Assembly (NCBI GenBank): GCA_016284975.1
Contig: JAEEPV010000081.1
Span: forward strand, 1 to 7,897
DNA: 7,897 nt
Reading direction: 5' to 3'
Source: Solobacterium sp.
GTDB taxonomy: Bacteria > Bacillota_I > Bacilli_A > Erysipelotrichales > Erysipelotrichaceae
The notes below the pieces were generated by a model, which saw nothing but the letters and a program-made list of their open reading frames with translations, ran no database searches and was not told the origin of the DNA. Numbering within the stretch: position 1 is the first letter of the stretch; each line of letters starts with the position of its first letter. Shown here piece after piece: positions 1-7,042 of the stretch. Position numbers and translations under genes: made by a program.

Positions 1-1797
1 AGCACGGATCTTGTCATCGCCGTTGATTCGGATGTTCTTATTCAGATGGGATCCGATTTCCTTCCACTTCCCGTCGTCCGCCTGCCATACCGGAAGGAAC
101 GCATAATTTCCCTTTGAGGTAAACAGCAGCAGCGTATCGAGCGTATCGCACTCAATCGAACCGATCAGTTCATCTCCGACTTTAAGGCCGGTAAGGGATC
201 CCTCACTTGCCTGGTAGGAGCGCATGCTGACTTTCTTGACATATCCGTCCCGGCTTACCGTTGCGACAACCCGTTCGTTGGCAACCATGCTGGTACGGTC
301 AATCACAATTTCAGCGACTTCTTCTTCGATCTGCGTCCGCCGTTCATCACCGTATTCCTTCTTAACCGCCTTGAGTTCCTTCGCAATTACATGCTTCATG
401 ACATTCGGGTTATCCAGAATTGCCTGTGTCTCTTCGATCCGATTGGCCAGTTCCGCAAACTCCGCCCGCAGCTGGGTGATATCGGTATTGGTCAGACGGT
501 ACAGACGCAGTGTAACGATTGCCTCTGCCTGAACTTCGTCAAATCCGAACCGGTCCATGAGATTATGCTTCGCATCCGCCTTGTCTTTGGATGCACGGAT
601 CTCTGCTATTACTTCATCCAGAATGGATACCGCCTTCATGAGACCTTCAATCACATGACAGCGCGCCTCCATACGGGCAAGTTCATAGCGGGATCGTCTT
701 GCGACAACTTCCTTGCGGAACTCTATGAATGCATCCAGAAGACCAAGGAGTCCAACCTGTACCGGTCTGCGGTTAATGATTGTGACGTTGTTGTAGTTGT
801 AATAGATCTGCAGATCGGTATTCTTGAAGAAATAATTCAGGATCATCTGGGCATCGCTGTCCTTGCGGATATCCGCAACGATGCGAAGACCTTTCCGGTC
901 CGATTCATCCCGGACATCCAGAATGCCGTCGATTGCTTTTCCAAGACGAATATCATCCATCTGCTTGACCAGATTGGACTTGATTACTTCATAGGGAACC
1001 TCGGTAATAACGATCTGATTGCAGGTTCTGCCCTCTACGATCTCTGTTTTGCCGCGTACGACGATCCGGCCGTGTCCGGTTTCAAATGCCTGCCGGATTC
1101 CCTCAGCACCCTGAACGATACCGCCGGTCGGGAAATCCGGTCCCGGCAGATATTCCATGACTTCATCCAGCGTGCAGTTTGGATTATGCAGACGATAGAC
1201 CGCCGCATCAACAGATTCCGCCAGATTATGAGGAGGCATGTTTGTCGCATAGCCGGCTGCGATACCGGTGGCACCGTTTACCAGCATGACCGGAAACGGA
1301 ACCGGCAGTACCGTCGGTTCATTTTCCGTATCGTCAAAGTTCGGGGTCATCTCAACGGTATCCTTGTCGAGATCGTCCTCCATGACCTGTGTGACTTTGG
1401 CAAGACGCACTTCCGTATATCGCATGGCTGCAGCCGGGTCATCATCGATGGAACCGTTGTTGCCGTGCATGTCGATCAGCGGAAGACGAACCTTCCAGTC
1501 CTGTGACATGCGGACCATTGCGTCATAAACCGAGGAATCACCATGGGGATGGTAATTACCGATAACAAGACCTACCGTCTTGGCAGATTTCCGGTAAGCG
1601 TGATCCCACGTATTCCCGTCGTGATACATCGCATAAAGAATCCGTCGCTGAACCGGCTTGAGACCGTCTCTTGCGTCCGGAAGTGCACGTTCCTGAATAA
1701 CATATTTAGCGTAGCGGCTGAACCGGTCGCCCATGATATCTTCCAGCAGAGAAGGAATATAGGTCGTATTATCCTGTATGTCTTTTTTCTTAGCCAT
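1..1797 (-). CDS. parC: DNA topoisomerase IV subunit A (ParC), C-terminus cut off by window edge
   Basis: This is the cleavage/religation subunit of topoisomerase IV, which with ParE decatenates daughter chromosomes. The reading frame is open from ATG at 1797 to base 1, giving 599 codons. Family members are about 800 residues, so roughly the last 200, most of the DNA-wrapping C-terminal domain, lie outside the window. Visible landmarks are RYAKYVIQERALPDARDGLKPVQ (about residues 28-50), HPHGDSSVYDAMVRMSQDW (83-101), MHGNNGSIDDDPAAAMRYTE (110-129, with catalytic Tyr127) and a GyrA/ParC-type coiled-coil arm around 380-480. The HGNNGS and SAKTVG contexts match Firmicute ParC (GrlA) better than GyrA, and pairing with parE supports this. 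In the quinolone-resistance region, Ser88 and Asp92 occupy the positions of S. aureus GrlA Ser80 and Glu84. A Ser there is the usual susceptible state. The start immediately follows the parE stop, and an AGGAGG site five bases upstream fixes it. Confidence 0.95.
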   Translation of the reverse strand, partial: MAKKKDIQDNTTYIPSLLEDIMGDRFSRYAKYVIQERALPDARDGLKPVQRRILYAMYHDGNTWDHAYRKSAKTVGLVIGNYHPHGDSSVYDAMVRMSQDWKVRLPLIDMHGNNGSIDDDPAAAMRYTEVRLAKVTQVMEDDLDKDTVEMTPNFDDTENEPTVLPVPFPVMLVNGATGIAAGYATNMPPHNLAESVDAAVYRLHNPNCTLDEVMEYLPGPDFPTGGIVQGAEGIRQAFETGHGRIVVRGKTEIVEGRTCNQIVITEVPYEVIKSNLVKQMDDIRLGKAIDGILDVRDESDRKGLRIVADIRKDSDAQMILNYFFKNTDLQIYYNYNNVTIINRRPVQVGLLGLLDAFIEFRKEVVARRSRYELARMEARCHVIEGLMKAVSILDEVIAEIRASKDKADAKHNLMDRFGFDEVQAEAIVTLRLYRLTNTDITQLRAEFAELANRIEETQAILDNPNVMKHVIAKELKAVKKEYGDERRTQIEEEVAEIVIDRTSMVANERVVATVSRDGYVKKVSMRSYQASEGSLTGLKVGDELIGSIECDTLDTLLLFTSKGNYAFLPVWQADDGKWKEIGSHLNKNIRINGDDKIRA

Positions 1798-3726
1798 TTA
1801 CGCCTCCTCTACCTTAAAGCTGTCTTCCAGCGTAAAGGAAATGTTGTCTTCAATCCATCGTTTGCGCGGCTCTGCCTTTTCTCCCATCAAAACGGATACC
1901 CGCTTCTCCGCAAGTACGCCGTCATTGATCCCGACCCGGATCAGGGATCTGGATTCCGGATCCATTGTCGTCTCCCAGAGCTGGGTCGCATTCATTTCAC
2001 CGAGTCCCTTGTAACGCTGAATCTCCACTTTTCCAAGCTTCTTGCGCAATGCTTCCAGTTCTTCATCGGTATAGCAGTACTGGCTGTTCTTTCCCTTGGT
2101 CACTTTATACAGCGGCGGCAGAGCGATATAGATCATGCCGTGTTCAATCAGCTGGCGCATATAGCGGTAGAAGAACGTCAGTAAAAGAATCTGAATATGT
2201 GAACCGTCGTCATCCGCATCGGTCATGATGATGATCTTGTTGTAATTGGATTCTTCCCAGTCAAAATCCGGACCGACACCGGCATCGATCGCATGAATCA
2301 GCGTATTGAGCTCAAGATTCTTTTCAATATCACTCATTGTGCATTTTTCGGTATTCAGCACTTTCCCGCGCAGCGGAAGGATCGCCTGAAAGCGGGAATC
2401 TCTTCCCTGCTTGGCACTGCCGCCGGCAGAATCACCCTCGACCAGAAACAGTTCTTTGATCTTTGCATCTCTGGAGTTGGCCGGCGCAAGTTTTCCAGAA
2501 AGAAGCTTTTCACCCTTGGAAGCCTTCTTTCCCTTACGGGCTTCCTCACGGGCTTTACGTGCCGCTTCCCGTGCAATACTGGCTTTCATCATCTTTCGAA
2601 CGAGGGAATCGGAAAGCTCCCGGTTTTCCTCCAGCCAGTACGTAAGGTTTTCGGCTACGACCGAATCCACAGCCGGCTTTGCCTGCGGGGTTCCCAGCTT
2701 CCCTTTGGTCTGTCCTTCAAACTGCAGCAGTTCTTCCGGTACTTCAACGGTAATTATGCTGGTCAGTCCCTCCCGTACATCCGAACCTTCAAGATTCTTA
2801 TCTTTTTCCTTCAGAAGTCCGTATTTCCTTGCATAGTCATTTACTGCCTTGGTAAAGGCTGTTTTATATCCGATCTCATGGGAGCCACCGTCTCCGGTAC
2901 GGACAAGATTCGCAAAACTATAGGTATTTTCCGAGTAATCATCTGTATACTGGAATGCGCACTGTACCTTGATGCCATTGCTTTCACCTTCAAACTTCAC
3001 CGGGGGCATCAGCGTATTCCGATCTTCATGCAGGTAATCCAGGAACGCCGTCAGACCGTCTTCATAGCAGAATGTCTGAGTCTGCGGCTTCTTTCCTCTG
3101 GCATCTTTTACAATGATTGAAATGCCGGACAGCAGAAATGCCTCTTCCCTGGCCCGTTCCGCAACCACATCAAATTTGAATTCCGTCGTGGAAAAGATCT
3201 TCGGGTCCGGTTTGAACGTGATTTTGGAACCGGTACGGTTCGTATTGCCGAGCTGTTCGAGCTTGCCGACCTTTTTATCACCGTGATCAAACCGCAGACG
3301 AACCAGCTTTCCATCATGTGCAACTTCTGCGATCAGCCATTCCGAAAGTGCGTTTACAACGGACGCACCGACACCATGAAGACCGCCGGCCGTCTTGTAT
3401 CCGCCTTCGCTCGTAAATTTACCGCCCGCATGAAGCACGGTGAAAATAACCTCCAGCGTATTCTTGCCGCTGGGATGCTTTCCGATCGGCATGCCGCGTC
3501 CTTCATCCTCAACCGTACAGGAACCGTCTTCATTCAGTGTGATCGTGATTTTTTTGCCAAAGCCATTTAAAGCTTCATCGACCGCGTTGTCTACGATCTC
3601 CCAGATCAGATGATGCAGGCCATGGCTGTCGGTAGAGCCGATATACATACCCGGGCGCTTCCGCACCGGGTCAAGTCCTTTTAATATCTGAATACTTTCA
3701 TCTTCGTATGCCCGTTTTTCACTCAT
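1798..3726 (-). CDS. parE: DNA topoisomerase IV subunit B (ParE)
   Basis: This is the ATPase subunit of topoisomerase IV, 642 residues, full length for the family. The N-terminal GHKL ATPase domain shows RKRPGMYIGST (22-32), the N-box EIVDNAVDEAL (43-53), DEGRGMP (74-80) and GGLHGVGASVVNALS (114-128). The transducer domain carries the QTK loop (339-341), whose lysine contacts ATP. The TOPRIM domain has EGDSAGG (430-436, Glu430), PLRGKVLN (451-458) and the acidic metal-binding triad Asp503, Asp505 and Asp507. QRYKGLGEMN (570-579) follows in the C-terminal part. TVLHAGGKF and LIWEIVDNAVDEAL, together with the adjoining parC, favour ParE over GyrB. The start at 3726 has a TGAGGT ribosome site five bases upstream and its own promoter. 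The gene ends directly against the parC start, so the two subunits are translationally coupled. Residue 506 in the TOPRIM motif is an extra aspartate, where I recall Val, Thr or Ser being usual. Confidence 0.95.
   Translation of the reverse strand: MSEKRAYEDESIQILKGLDPVRKRPGMYIGSTDSHGLHHLIWEIVDNAVDEALNGFGKKITITLNEDGSCTVEDEGRGMPIGKHPSGKNTLEVIFTVLHAGGKFTSEGGYKTAGGLHGVGASVVNALSEWLIAEVAHDGKLVRLRFDHGDKKVGKLEQLGNTNRTGSKITFKPDPKIFSTTEFKFDVVAERAREEAFLLSGISIIVKDARGKKPQTQTFCYEDGLTAFLDYLHEDRNTLMPPVKFEGESNGIKVQCAFQYTDDYSENTYSFANLVRTGDGGSHEIGYKTAFTKAVNDYARKYGLLKEKDKNLEGSDVREGLTSIITVEVPEELLQFEGQTKGKLGTPQAKPAVDSVVAENLTYWLEENRELSDSLVRKMMKASIAREAARKAREEARKGKKASKGEKLLSGKLAPANSRDAKIKELFLVEGDSAGGSAKQGRDSRFQAILPLRGKVLNTEKCTMSDIEKNLELNTLIHAIDAGVGPDFDWEESNYNKIIIMTDADDDGSHIQILLLTFFYRYMRQLIEHGMIYIALPPLYKVTKGKNSQYCYTDEELEALRKKLGKVEIQRYKGLGEMNATQLWETTMDPESRSLIRVGINDGVLAEKRVSVLMGEKAEPRKRWIEDNISFTLEDSFKVEEA
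1803..1808 (-). promoter_or_regulatory. parC Shine-Dalgarno inside the end of parE
   Basis: On the minus strand the sequence AGGAGG lies five bases upstream of the parC ATG (1797). It is formed by the last Glu-Glu-Ala codons of parE. The parE stop TAA (1800-1798) is immediately followed by the parC ATG with no intervening base, an arrangement typical of translationally coupled subunits made in equal amounts. This decides the parC start. Confidence 0.85.
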
Positions 3727-3780
3727 TTCCTACCTCATTTACAACTGCCCTATTATATCAGACTCCTCGTATACATCCCA
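3727..3780 (-). promoter_or_regulatory. parE-parC promoter (extended -10)
   Basis: The 54-base gap between the ABC transporter stop and the parE start holds a perfect TATAAT (-10) at 3757-3752. It is preceded by TG plus one base (3760-3759), an extended -10 element. The -35 position at the 17-base spacing (TGGGAT, 3780-3775) matches the consensus poorly, which an extended -10 can offset. The predicted transcript start is near 3745, leaving a leader of under 25 bases that carries the TGAGGT ribosome site (3737-3732). There is no terminator in this gap, so read-through from the ABC gene is also possible. Confidence 0.7.
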
Positions 3781-5508
3781 TCAGGCATTTTCAAACTGAT
3801 ATTTATATAACTGACTGTAGATTCCATCTTTCTCCAGCAGTTCTTCTTTCGTACCTTCTTCCGCGATTCCTTCTCCGGTGATGACCGCAATTCGATCCGC
3901 ATTCCGCAGCGTACTCAGCCGGTGCGCGACCACAATGACCGTACGGCCTTTCGAGAGTTCATCAAGACTCTGCTGGATCAGCATTTCGGTCGCATTATCC
4001 AGTGCAGATGTTGCTTCATCCAGGATCAGAATCCGCGGGTTTTTCAGGAAAATCCGGGCAATCGAGATCCGCTGCCGCTGACCGCCTGAAAGATGTACGC
4101 CGCGTTCTCCGACATTGGTGTCATATCCGTCTTTCATGGCCATGATATCGTCGTGAATGCCTGCCTTTTTCGCCGCGTCGATAATCATCGCATCATCCGC
4201 ATCCGGATTGCCATAGGAAATATTTTCCCGGATCGTTCCATGGAACAGGAAAATATCCTGGGCAACGATGCCGATATTGCGGCGAAGCGACTCTCGGGTC
4301 ATATGACGGATATCGATGCCGTCTATGCGGATCTCCCCGCTGTCGATTTCATAAAAACGGGGTATGAGGTTGCAGAGGGTCGTTTTTCCGCCTCCCGAAG
4401 GGCCTACAAGACCCAGCGTCTCCTGTTCTGCGATATGAAGGTTCATGTCGCGGATCACCATCGGTCCATCCGTATCGTGATTGCGGTAATGGAAGGAAAC
4501 ATGGTCAAATACGATATCCCCTTTGAGGATGCCGGCATCAACAGCACCTTCTTCATCCTGTTCCAGAGGGAGATTCATAATCTCTTCAAACCGCTTTACA
4601 CCGCTCATTCCTTCCACGATCTGCTCATACGTATCGACCAGCCGTTTCAGAGGCGTCAGAAACATGGAAATATACAGCAGGTATGCCACAAAATCACCAC
4701 TGCTGATCTCGCCGTGAAAAAACATCTTTCCGCCGACTAAAACAACCACAACATACATGATATCGGTGAAAAACGTCATTCCGCTATGGAACAGCGCAAG
4801 ATACATATAGGCAATCTTTCTGGCACCGACATAACGGGCATTGGCACGGTCAAACTTGAGATATTCCTGTTCTGCTCCGTCAAATGCCCGGGTAACCCGT
4901 ACGCCTGCAATGCTGGTTTCCGTTTCCCCGTTGATCCCGGCAATTTCTCTCCGGTTGCGGGTAAAGGCTTCCATCTGCCCTTTGCGGATCAGAATCACAA
5001 ACAGCAGTGCGATCGGAAGACAGGAATATACAATCAGTGTCAGCCGGCCGTTGATATGGCCAAGCATGTACGCGCTTACCCCCAGCATCACAACGGAAAT
5101 AAAGAGGTTTTCCGGCCCATGATGCGACATCTCGGATACTTCCTGAAGATCGTTGGTGATCCGGCTCATCAGAGCACCGGTTTTATTGTCATCGAAGAAG
5201 GAAATCGGCAGTTTTTCAATATGACGAAAGATATCCCTGCGCATATCTGCCTGCACACGGATTCCAAAAACATGCCCCCAGTAGGTGATGATCATGTTCA
5301 GGCAGAATTTGATGACATAGATCACCGCAAGCGCGATGGACCACTTCACCATCAGCGCCCAGCTTTGTTTCGGGACATATTCGTTTATGATATTCCGTAC
5401 GATCAGCGGCATGAATTCGTCGGTCAGTCCGACCAGAAAGGCACAGACCAGATCCAGGACAAACAGCCGCATATGAGGCCGGAAATAAGAAAAAAGTCGT
5501 TTGAACAT
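3781..5508 (-). CDS. ABC exporter, fused membrane and ATPase domains (half-transporter)
   Basis: This is a multidrug/lipid-type ABC exporter of 575 residues: an N-terminal six-helix membrane domain (about 14-290) followed by an ATPase domain (about 330-575). Family members work as homodimers or heterodimers in the cytoplasmic membrane. The substrate cannot be told from the sequence. All ATPase motifs are intact: Walker A GPSGGGKTT (369-377), Q-loop Gln417, signature LSGGQ (473-477), Walker B ILILD (493-497) with catalytic Glu498, D-loop SALD (501-504) and switch His529. The consensus active site would suit a homodimer, and no partner half-transporter is adjacent. The start is ambiguous. GTG at 5511 directly precedes ATG at 5508. 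The AAGGAG site (5520-5515) lies three bases from the GTG but six from the ATG, so the ATG is preferred. The gene has its own promoter upstream and sits, unusually, between plsY and parE. Confidence 0.9.
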   Translation of the reverse strand: MFKRLFSYFRPHMRLFVLDLVCAFLVGLTDEFMPLIVRNIINEYVPKQSWALMVKWSIALAVIYVIKFCLNMIITYWGHVFGIRVQADMRRDIFRHIEKLPISFFDDNKTGALMSRITNDLQEVSEMSHHGPENLFISVVMLGVSAYMLGHINGRLTLIVYSCLPIALLFVILIRKGQMEAFTRNRREIAGINGETETSIAGVRVTRAFDGAEQEYLKFDRANARYVGARKIAYMYLALFHSGMTFFTDIMYVVVVLVGGKMFFHGEISSGDFVAYLLYISMFLTPLKRLVDTYEQIVEGMSGVKRFEEIMNLPLEQDEEGAVDAGILKGDIVFDHVSFHYRNHDTDGPMVIRDMNLHIAEQETLGLVGPSGGGKTTLCNLIPRFYEIDSGEIRIDGIDIRHMTRESLRRNIGIVAQDIFLFHGTIRENISYGNPDADDAMIIDAAKKAGIHDDIMAMKDGYDTNVGERGVHLSGGQRQRISIARIFLKNPRILILDEATSALDNATEMLIQQSLDELSKGRTVIVVAHRLSTLRNADRIAVITGEGIAEEGTKEELLEKDGIYSQLYKYQFENA

Positions 5509-5525
5509 CACAATCTCCTTCAGCT

Positions 5526-5562
5526 TCCTTTGATTATAACGAAGTTATCCGCATGAATTCAG
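5526..5562 (-). promoter_or_regulatory. Promoter of the ABC exporter gene
   Basis: The minus strand carries a perfect TATAAT -10 at 5538-5533. A weak -35 candidate, CTGAAT (5562-5557), lies 18 bases upstream. Transcription would begin near 5526, leaving a leader of about 17 bases that ends in the AAGGAG ribosome site. A short inverted repeat (5536-5548) overlaps the -10 and spacer. The call rests mainly on the -10 and its position. Confidence 0.6.
5536..5548. repeat. Short inverted repeat ATAAC-GAA-GTTAT overlapping the ABC gene promoter
   Basis: The arms ATAAC and GTTAT, separated by three bases, form a perfect five-base dyad. It overlaps the -10 hexamer and spacer of the leftward promoter. 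Its placement would suit a repressor operator, but arms this short in AT-rich sequence can easily arise by chance, and no regulator gene lies nearby. Confidence 0.25.
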
Positions 5563-5574
5563 TATTTTGCCCCA

Positions 5575-5611
5575 TTCATTCTTTGTGATTAAAAAGCGTA
5601 TAATACATAGT
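5575..5611 (+). promoter_or_regulatory. Promoter of the plsY operon
   Basis: A perfect TATAAT -10 lies at 5599-5604. A weak -35 candidate, TTCATT (5575-5580), lies 18 bases upstream. Transcription should begin near 5611, giving a leader of about 23 bases that contains the AGGAGG ribosome site of plsY. The -35 is only 12 bases from that of the divergent ABC gene promoter, so the two polymerases would compete for nearly the same DNA. Confidence 0.65.
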
Positions 5612-5633
5612 GTATTTTTCAGGAGGAATTAAT

Positions 5634-6263
5634 ATGTTAAAAAATCTGATTATTCTTGTTGTCAGTTATCTGATCGGCTCGATTCCGTGGGCGCTGGTTA
5701 TCGGAAAGCTCTTTTATAAAAAAGATATCCGTCAGTATGGATCCGGCAATCTCGGCGCATCCAACGCCGGCCGTGTACTCGGCAAACCGGCAGCAATTAC
5801 AGTCACGGTTCTTGACGGTTTAAAAGCACTGATTGCCATGACAATCGCCTGGAAGTTCAGCCCGGAAATGATTCCATATGCAGGTCTTGTCTGCTGTCTT
5901 GGTCATTGTTTCCCGATCTTTGCACAGTTTAAAGGCGGAAAGGCTGTCGCTACCACATACGGTTATTTCCTCGGTCTTGCGATCTTTGTCAATCAGGAAT
6001 GGTTCTGGCAGTTCCTCTTCCCGGTCATTGCCTTCTTTGTGATTCTTTATATCTGCCGGATGGTTTCCCTCTCCAGCATGAGCGCGGTCGGCCTGGAAGT
6101 ACTTGCCAGTGCATTTATTATCCGGAACCCGATCCATATCACGATCTGTCAGTTGTTGCTCTGGATGTTCATCGTTTATCGTCACCGCAGCAATATTGAG
6201 CGGATCCGCTCCGGCACGGAGTCCAGGATATCCTGGATGGGTAAGCCGCATGGGAAGAATTGA
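5634..6263 (+). CDS. plsY: Acyl-phosphate:glycerol-3-phosphate acyltransferase PlsY
   Basis: PlsY transfers an acyl group from acyl-phosphate (made by PlsX) to glycerol-3-phosphate, giving lysophosphatidic acid, the first committed step of phospholipid synthesis in most Gram-positives. It is a multi-spanning membrane protein. This one has 209 residues, normal for the family, with hydrophobic segments throughout. The three conserved loops are present: YGSGNLGASNAGR (35-47), GHCFPIFAQFKGGKAVAT (90-107) and RHRSNIERIRSGTE (183-196). Two positions differ from the usual motifs: Ser43 where Thr is common (GATN), and Ala104 where Gly is common (KGGKGVAT). The ATG at 5634 is chosen because AGGAGG (5621-5626) lies seven bases upstream. 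An in-frame GTG at 5610 falls at or before the predicted transcript start. It is the first gene of an apparent three-gene operon, divergent from the ABC exporter. Confidence 0.95.
   Translation: MLKNLIILVVSYLIGSIPWALVIGKLFYKKDIRQYGSGNLGASNAGRVLGKPAAITVTVLDGLKALIAMTIAWKFSPEMIPYAGLVCCLGHCFPIFAQFKGGKAVATTYGYFLGLAIFVNQEWFWQFLFPVIAFFVILYICRMVSLSSMSAVGLEVLASAFIIRNPIHITICQLLLWMFIVYRHRSNIERIRSGTESRISWMGKPHGKN
6223..6236. repeat. Perfect 14-base palindrome at the plsY/esterase junction
   Basis: CCAGGATATCCTGG is a perfect palindrome within the last codons of plsY, 13 bases before the esterase ATG. In RNA it could fold as a five-pair stem with an ATAT loop. Its right arm partly overlaps the only ribosome-site-like sequence for the next gene, GGATGG (6235-6240). 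It could therefore mask that site until ribosomes finishing plsY open it. A chance palindrome is possible because the bases also encode protein. Confidence 0.35.
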
Positions 6264-7038
6264 TACCTTCCGCCTCGGCATTGCCCCTTTGAAGCAGAGC
6301 CCCCGCAAGGTATTTGTCTATCTGCCGGACGACTACGATGTCAGTGACCGGATTTATCCGGTACTGTATATGTTTGACGGTCATAACCTGTTCGACGATT
6401 CTACAGCGACTTACGGAAAATGCTGGGGGATCCGGGATTACCTGGATGCCAATCATCTTCCGTTAGTTGTCATCGGAGAAGACTGCAATCATACCGGTGA
6501 CCGGAGACTCCTGGAATACTGTCCGCTTCCGGTCGAAACCAGAGAATGGTTTCCCGACGGAACGATTTCCGGTGAGACCACGGCAGACTGGTTTGTCACA
6601 AAGCTCAAGCCGTATTGTGAAGCACATTACCGGATTGCCAGTGACCGTGCCCATGTCGGCATCGGTGGTTCCTCGATGGGCGGATTGATGTCTCTTTACT
6701 GCATTGCAAAATATAACGATGTGTATTCAAAGGCCGCATGCCTGTCTTCTACACTCGACATTACGCATAAAGGTCTTGTTGAGACAATCCGTGTGAGCCG
6801 TGTCTCGAAGAACACCCGCATCTATATGGATTTCGGGTCCAATGAGGTTCGTTCCAAGCAGCAGTATGCGCGCAATCTGGACCGGATGCTGAAAATCAAC
6901 CGGGAGTTCCAGAAAAAAGGCTGCAATACCTTCCCCAACACGATTGTCGGCGGGTATCACAGCGAAGCGACCTGGGAAACGGTCGTTCCGGTATTTCTGG
7001 AATACCTTTATCCGGATCTTTACCGGAAGCGGAAATAG
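6250..7038 (+). CDS. Putative esterase, alpha/beta hydrolase (esterase D / Fes-like family)
   Basis: A predicted cytoplasmic serine esterase of 262 residues with no signal peptide. It resembles the PF00756 putative esterase family: an N-terminal strand region RKVFVYLPDDYD (19-30), YPVLYMFDGHNLFDD (36-50), and the nucleophile elbow GSSMGG (140-145) with Ser142 in a G-x-S-x-G motif. Probable remaining triad members are Asp194 in MDFGSNE and His237 in GGYHSEATW. The natural substrate is unknown; acyl esters or small carbohydrate esters are possible. The start is ATG at 6250, overlapping the plsY end by 14 bases, because family similarity begins there. The frame stays open upstream to 6103, but that part reads as plsY shadow. 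The ribosome site is weak (GGATGG, nine bases away), so translation probably depends on coupling to plsY. The reading frame is intact. The next gene follows after four bases. Confidence 0.85.
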   Translation: MGRIDTFRLGIAPLKQSPRKVFVYLPDDYDVSDRIYPVLYMFDGHNLFDDSTATYGKCWGIRDYLDANHLPLVVIGEDCNHTGDRRLLEYCPLPVETREWFPDGTISGETTADWFVTKLKPYCEAHYRIASDRAHVGIGGSSMGGLMSLYCIAKYNDVYSKAACLSSTLDITHKGLVETIRVSRVSKNTRIYMDFGSNEVRSKQQYARNLDRMLKINREFQKKGCNTFPNTIVGGYHSEATWETVVPVFLEYLYPDLYRKRK

Positions 7039-7042
7039 GCTT

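Noticed and set aside
391..1506. Plus-strand open frame of 371 codons opposite parC
   Set aside because: It lies wholly antisense to well-conserved parC, its translation resembles no family I know, and it has no convincing ribosome site. Long antisense frames arise from the codon bias of the real gene.
2293..3120. Plus-strand open frame of 275 codons opposite parE, and a similar one at 1543-2184
   Set aside because: Both are shadows of parE and the parC/parE junction: no family likeness, Cys/Arg/His-rich composition, and the opposite strand encodes conserved topoisomerase motifs.
5536..5548. Resemblance to a loxP arm (ATAACTTCGT on the minus strand)
   Set aside because: Only ten bases match one arm. 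There is no second arm or spacer and no recombinase gene, so it is coincidence within a promoter.
4786..5556. Plus-strand open frames at 4093-4740 and 4786-5556 opposite the ABC exporter
   Set aside because: They are antisense to conserved ATPase and membrane domains, with no family resemblance and no promoter or ribosome site of their own.
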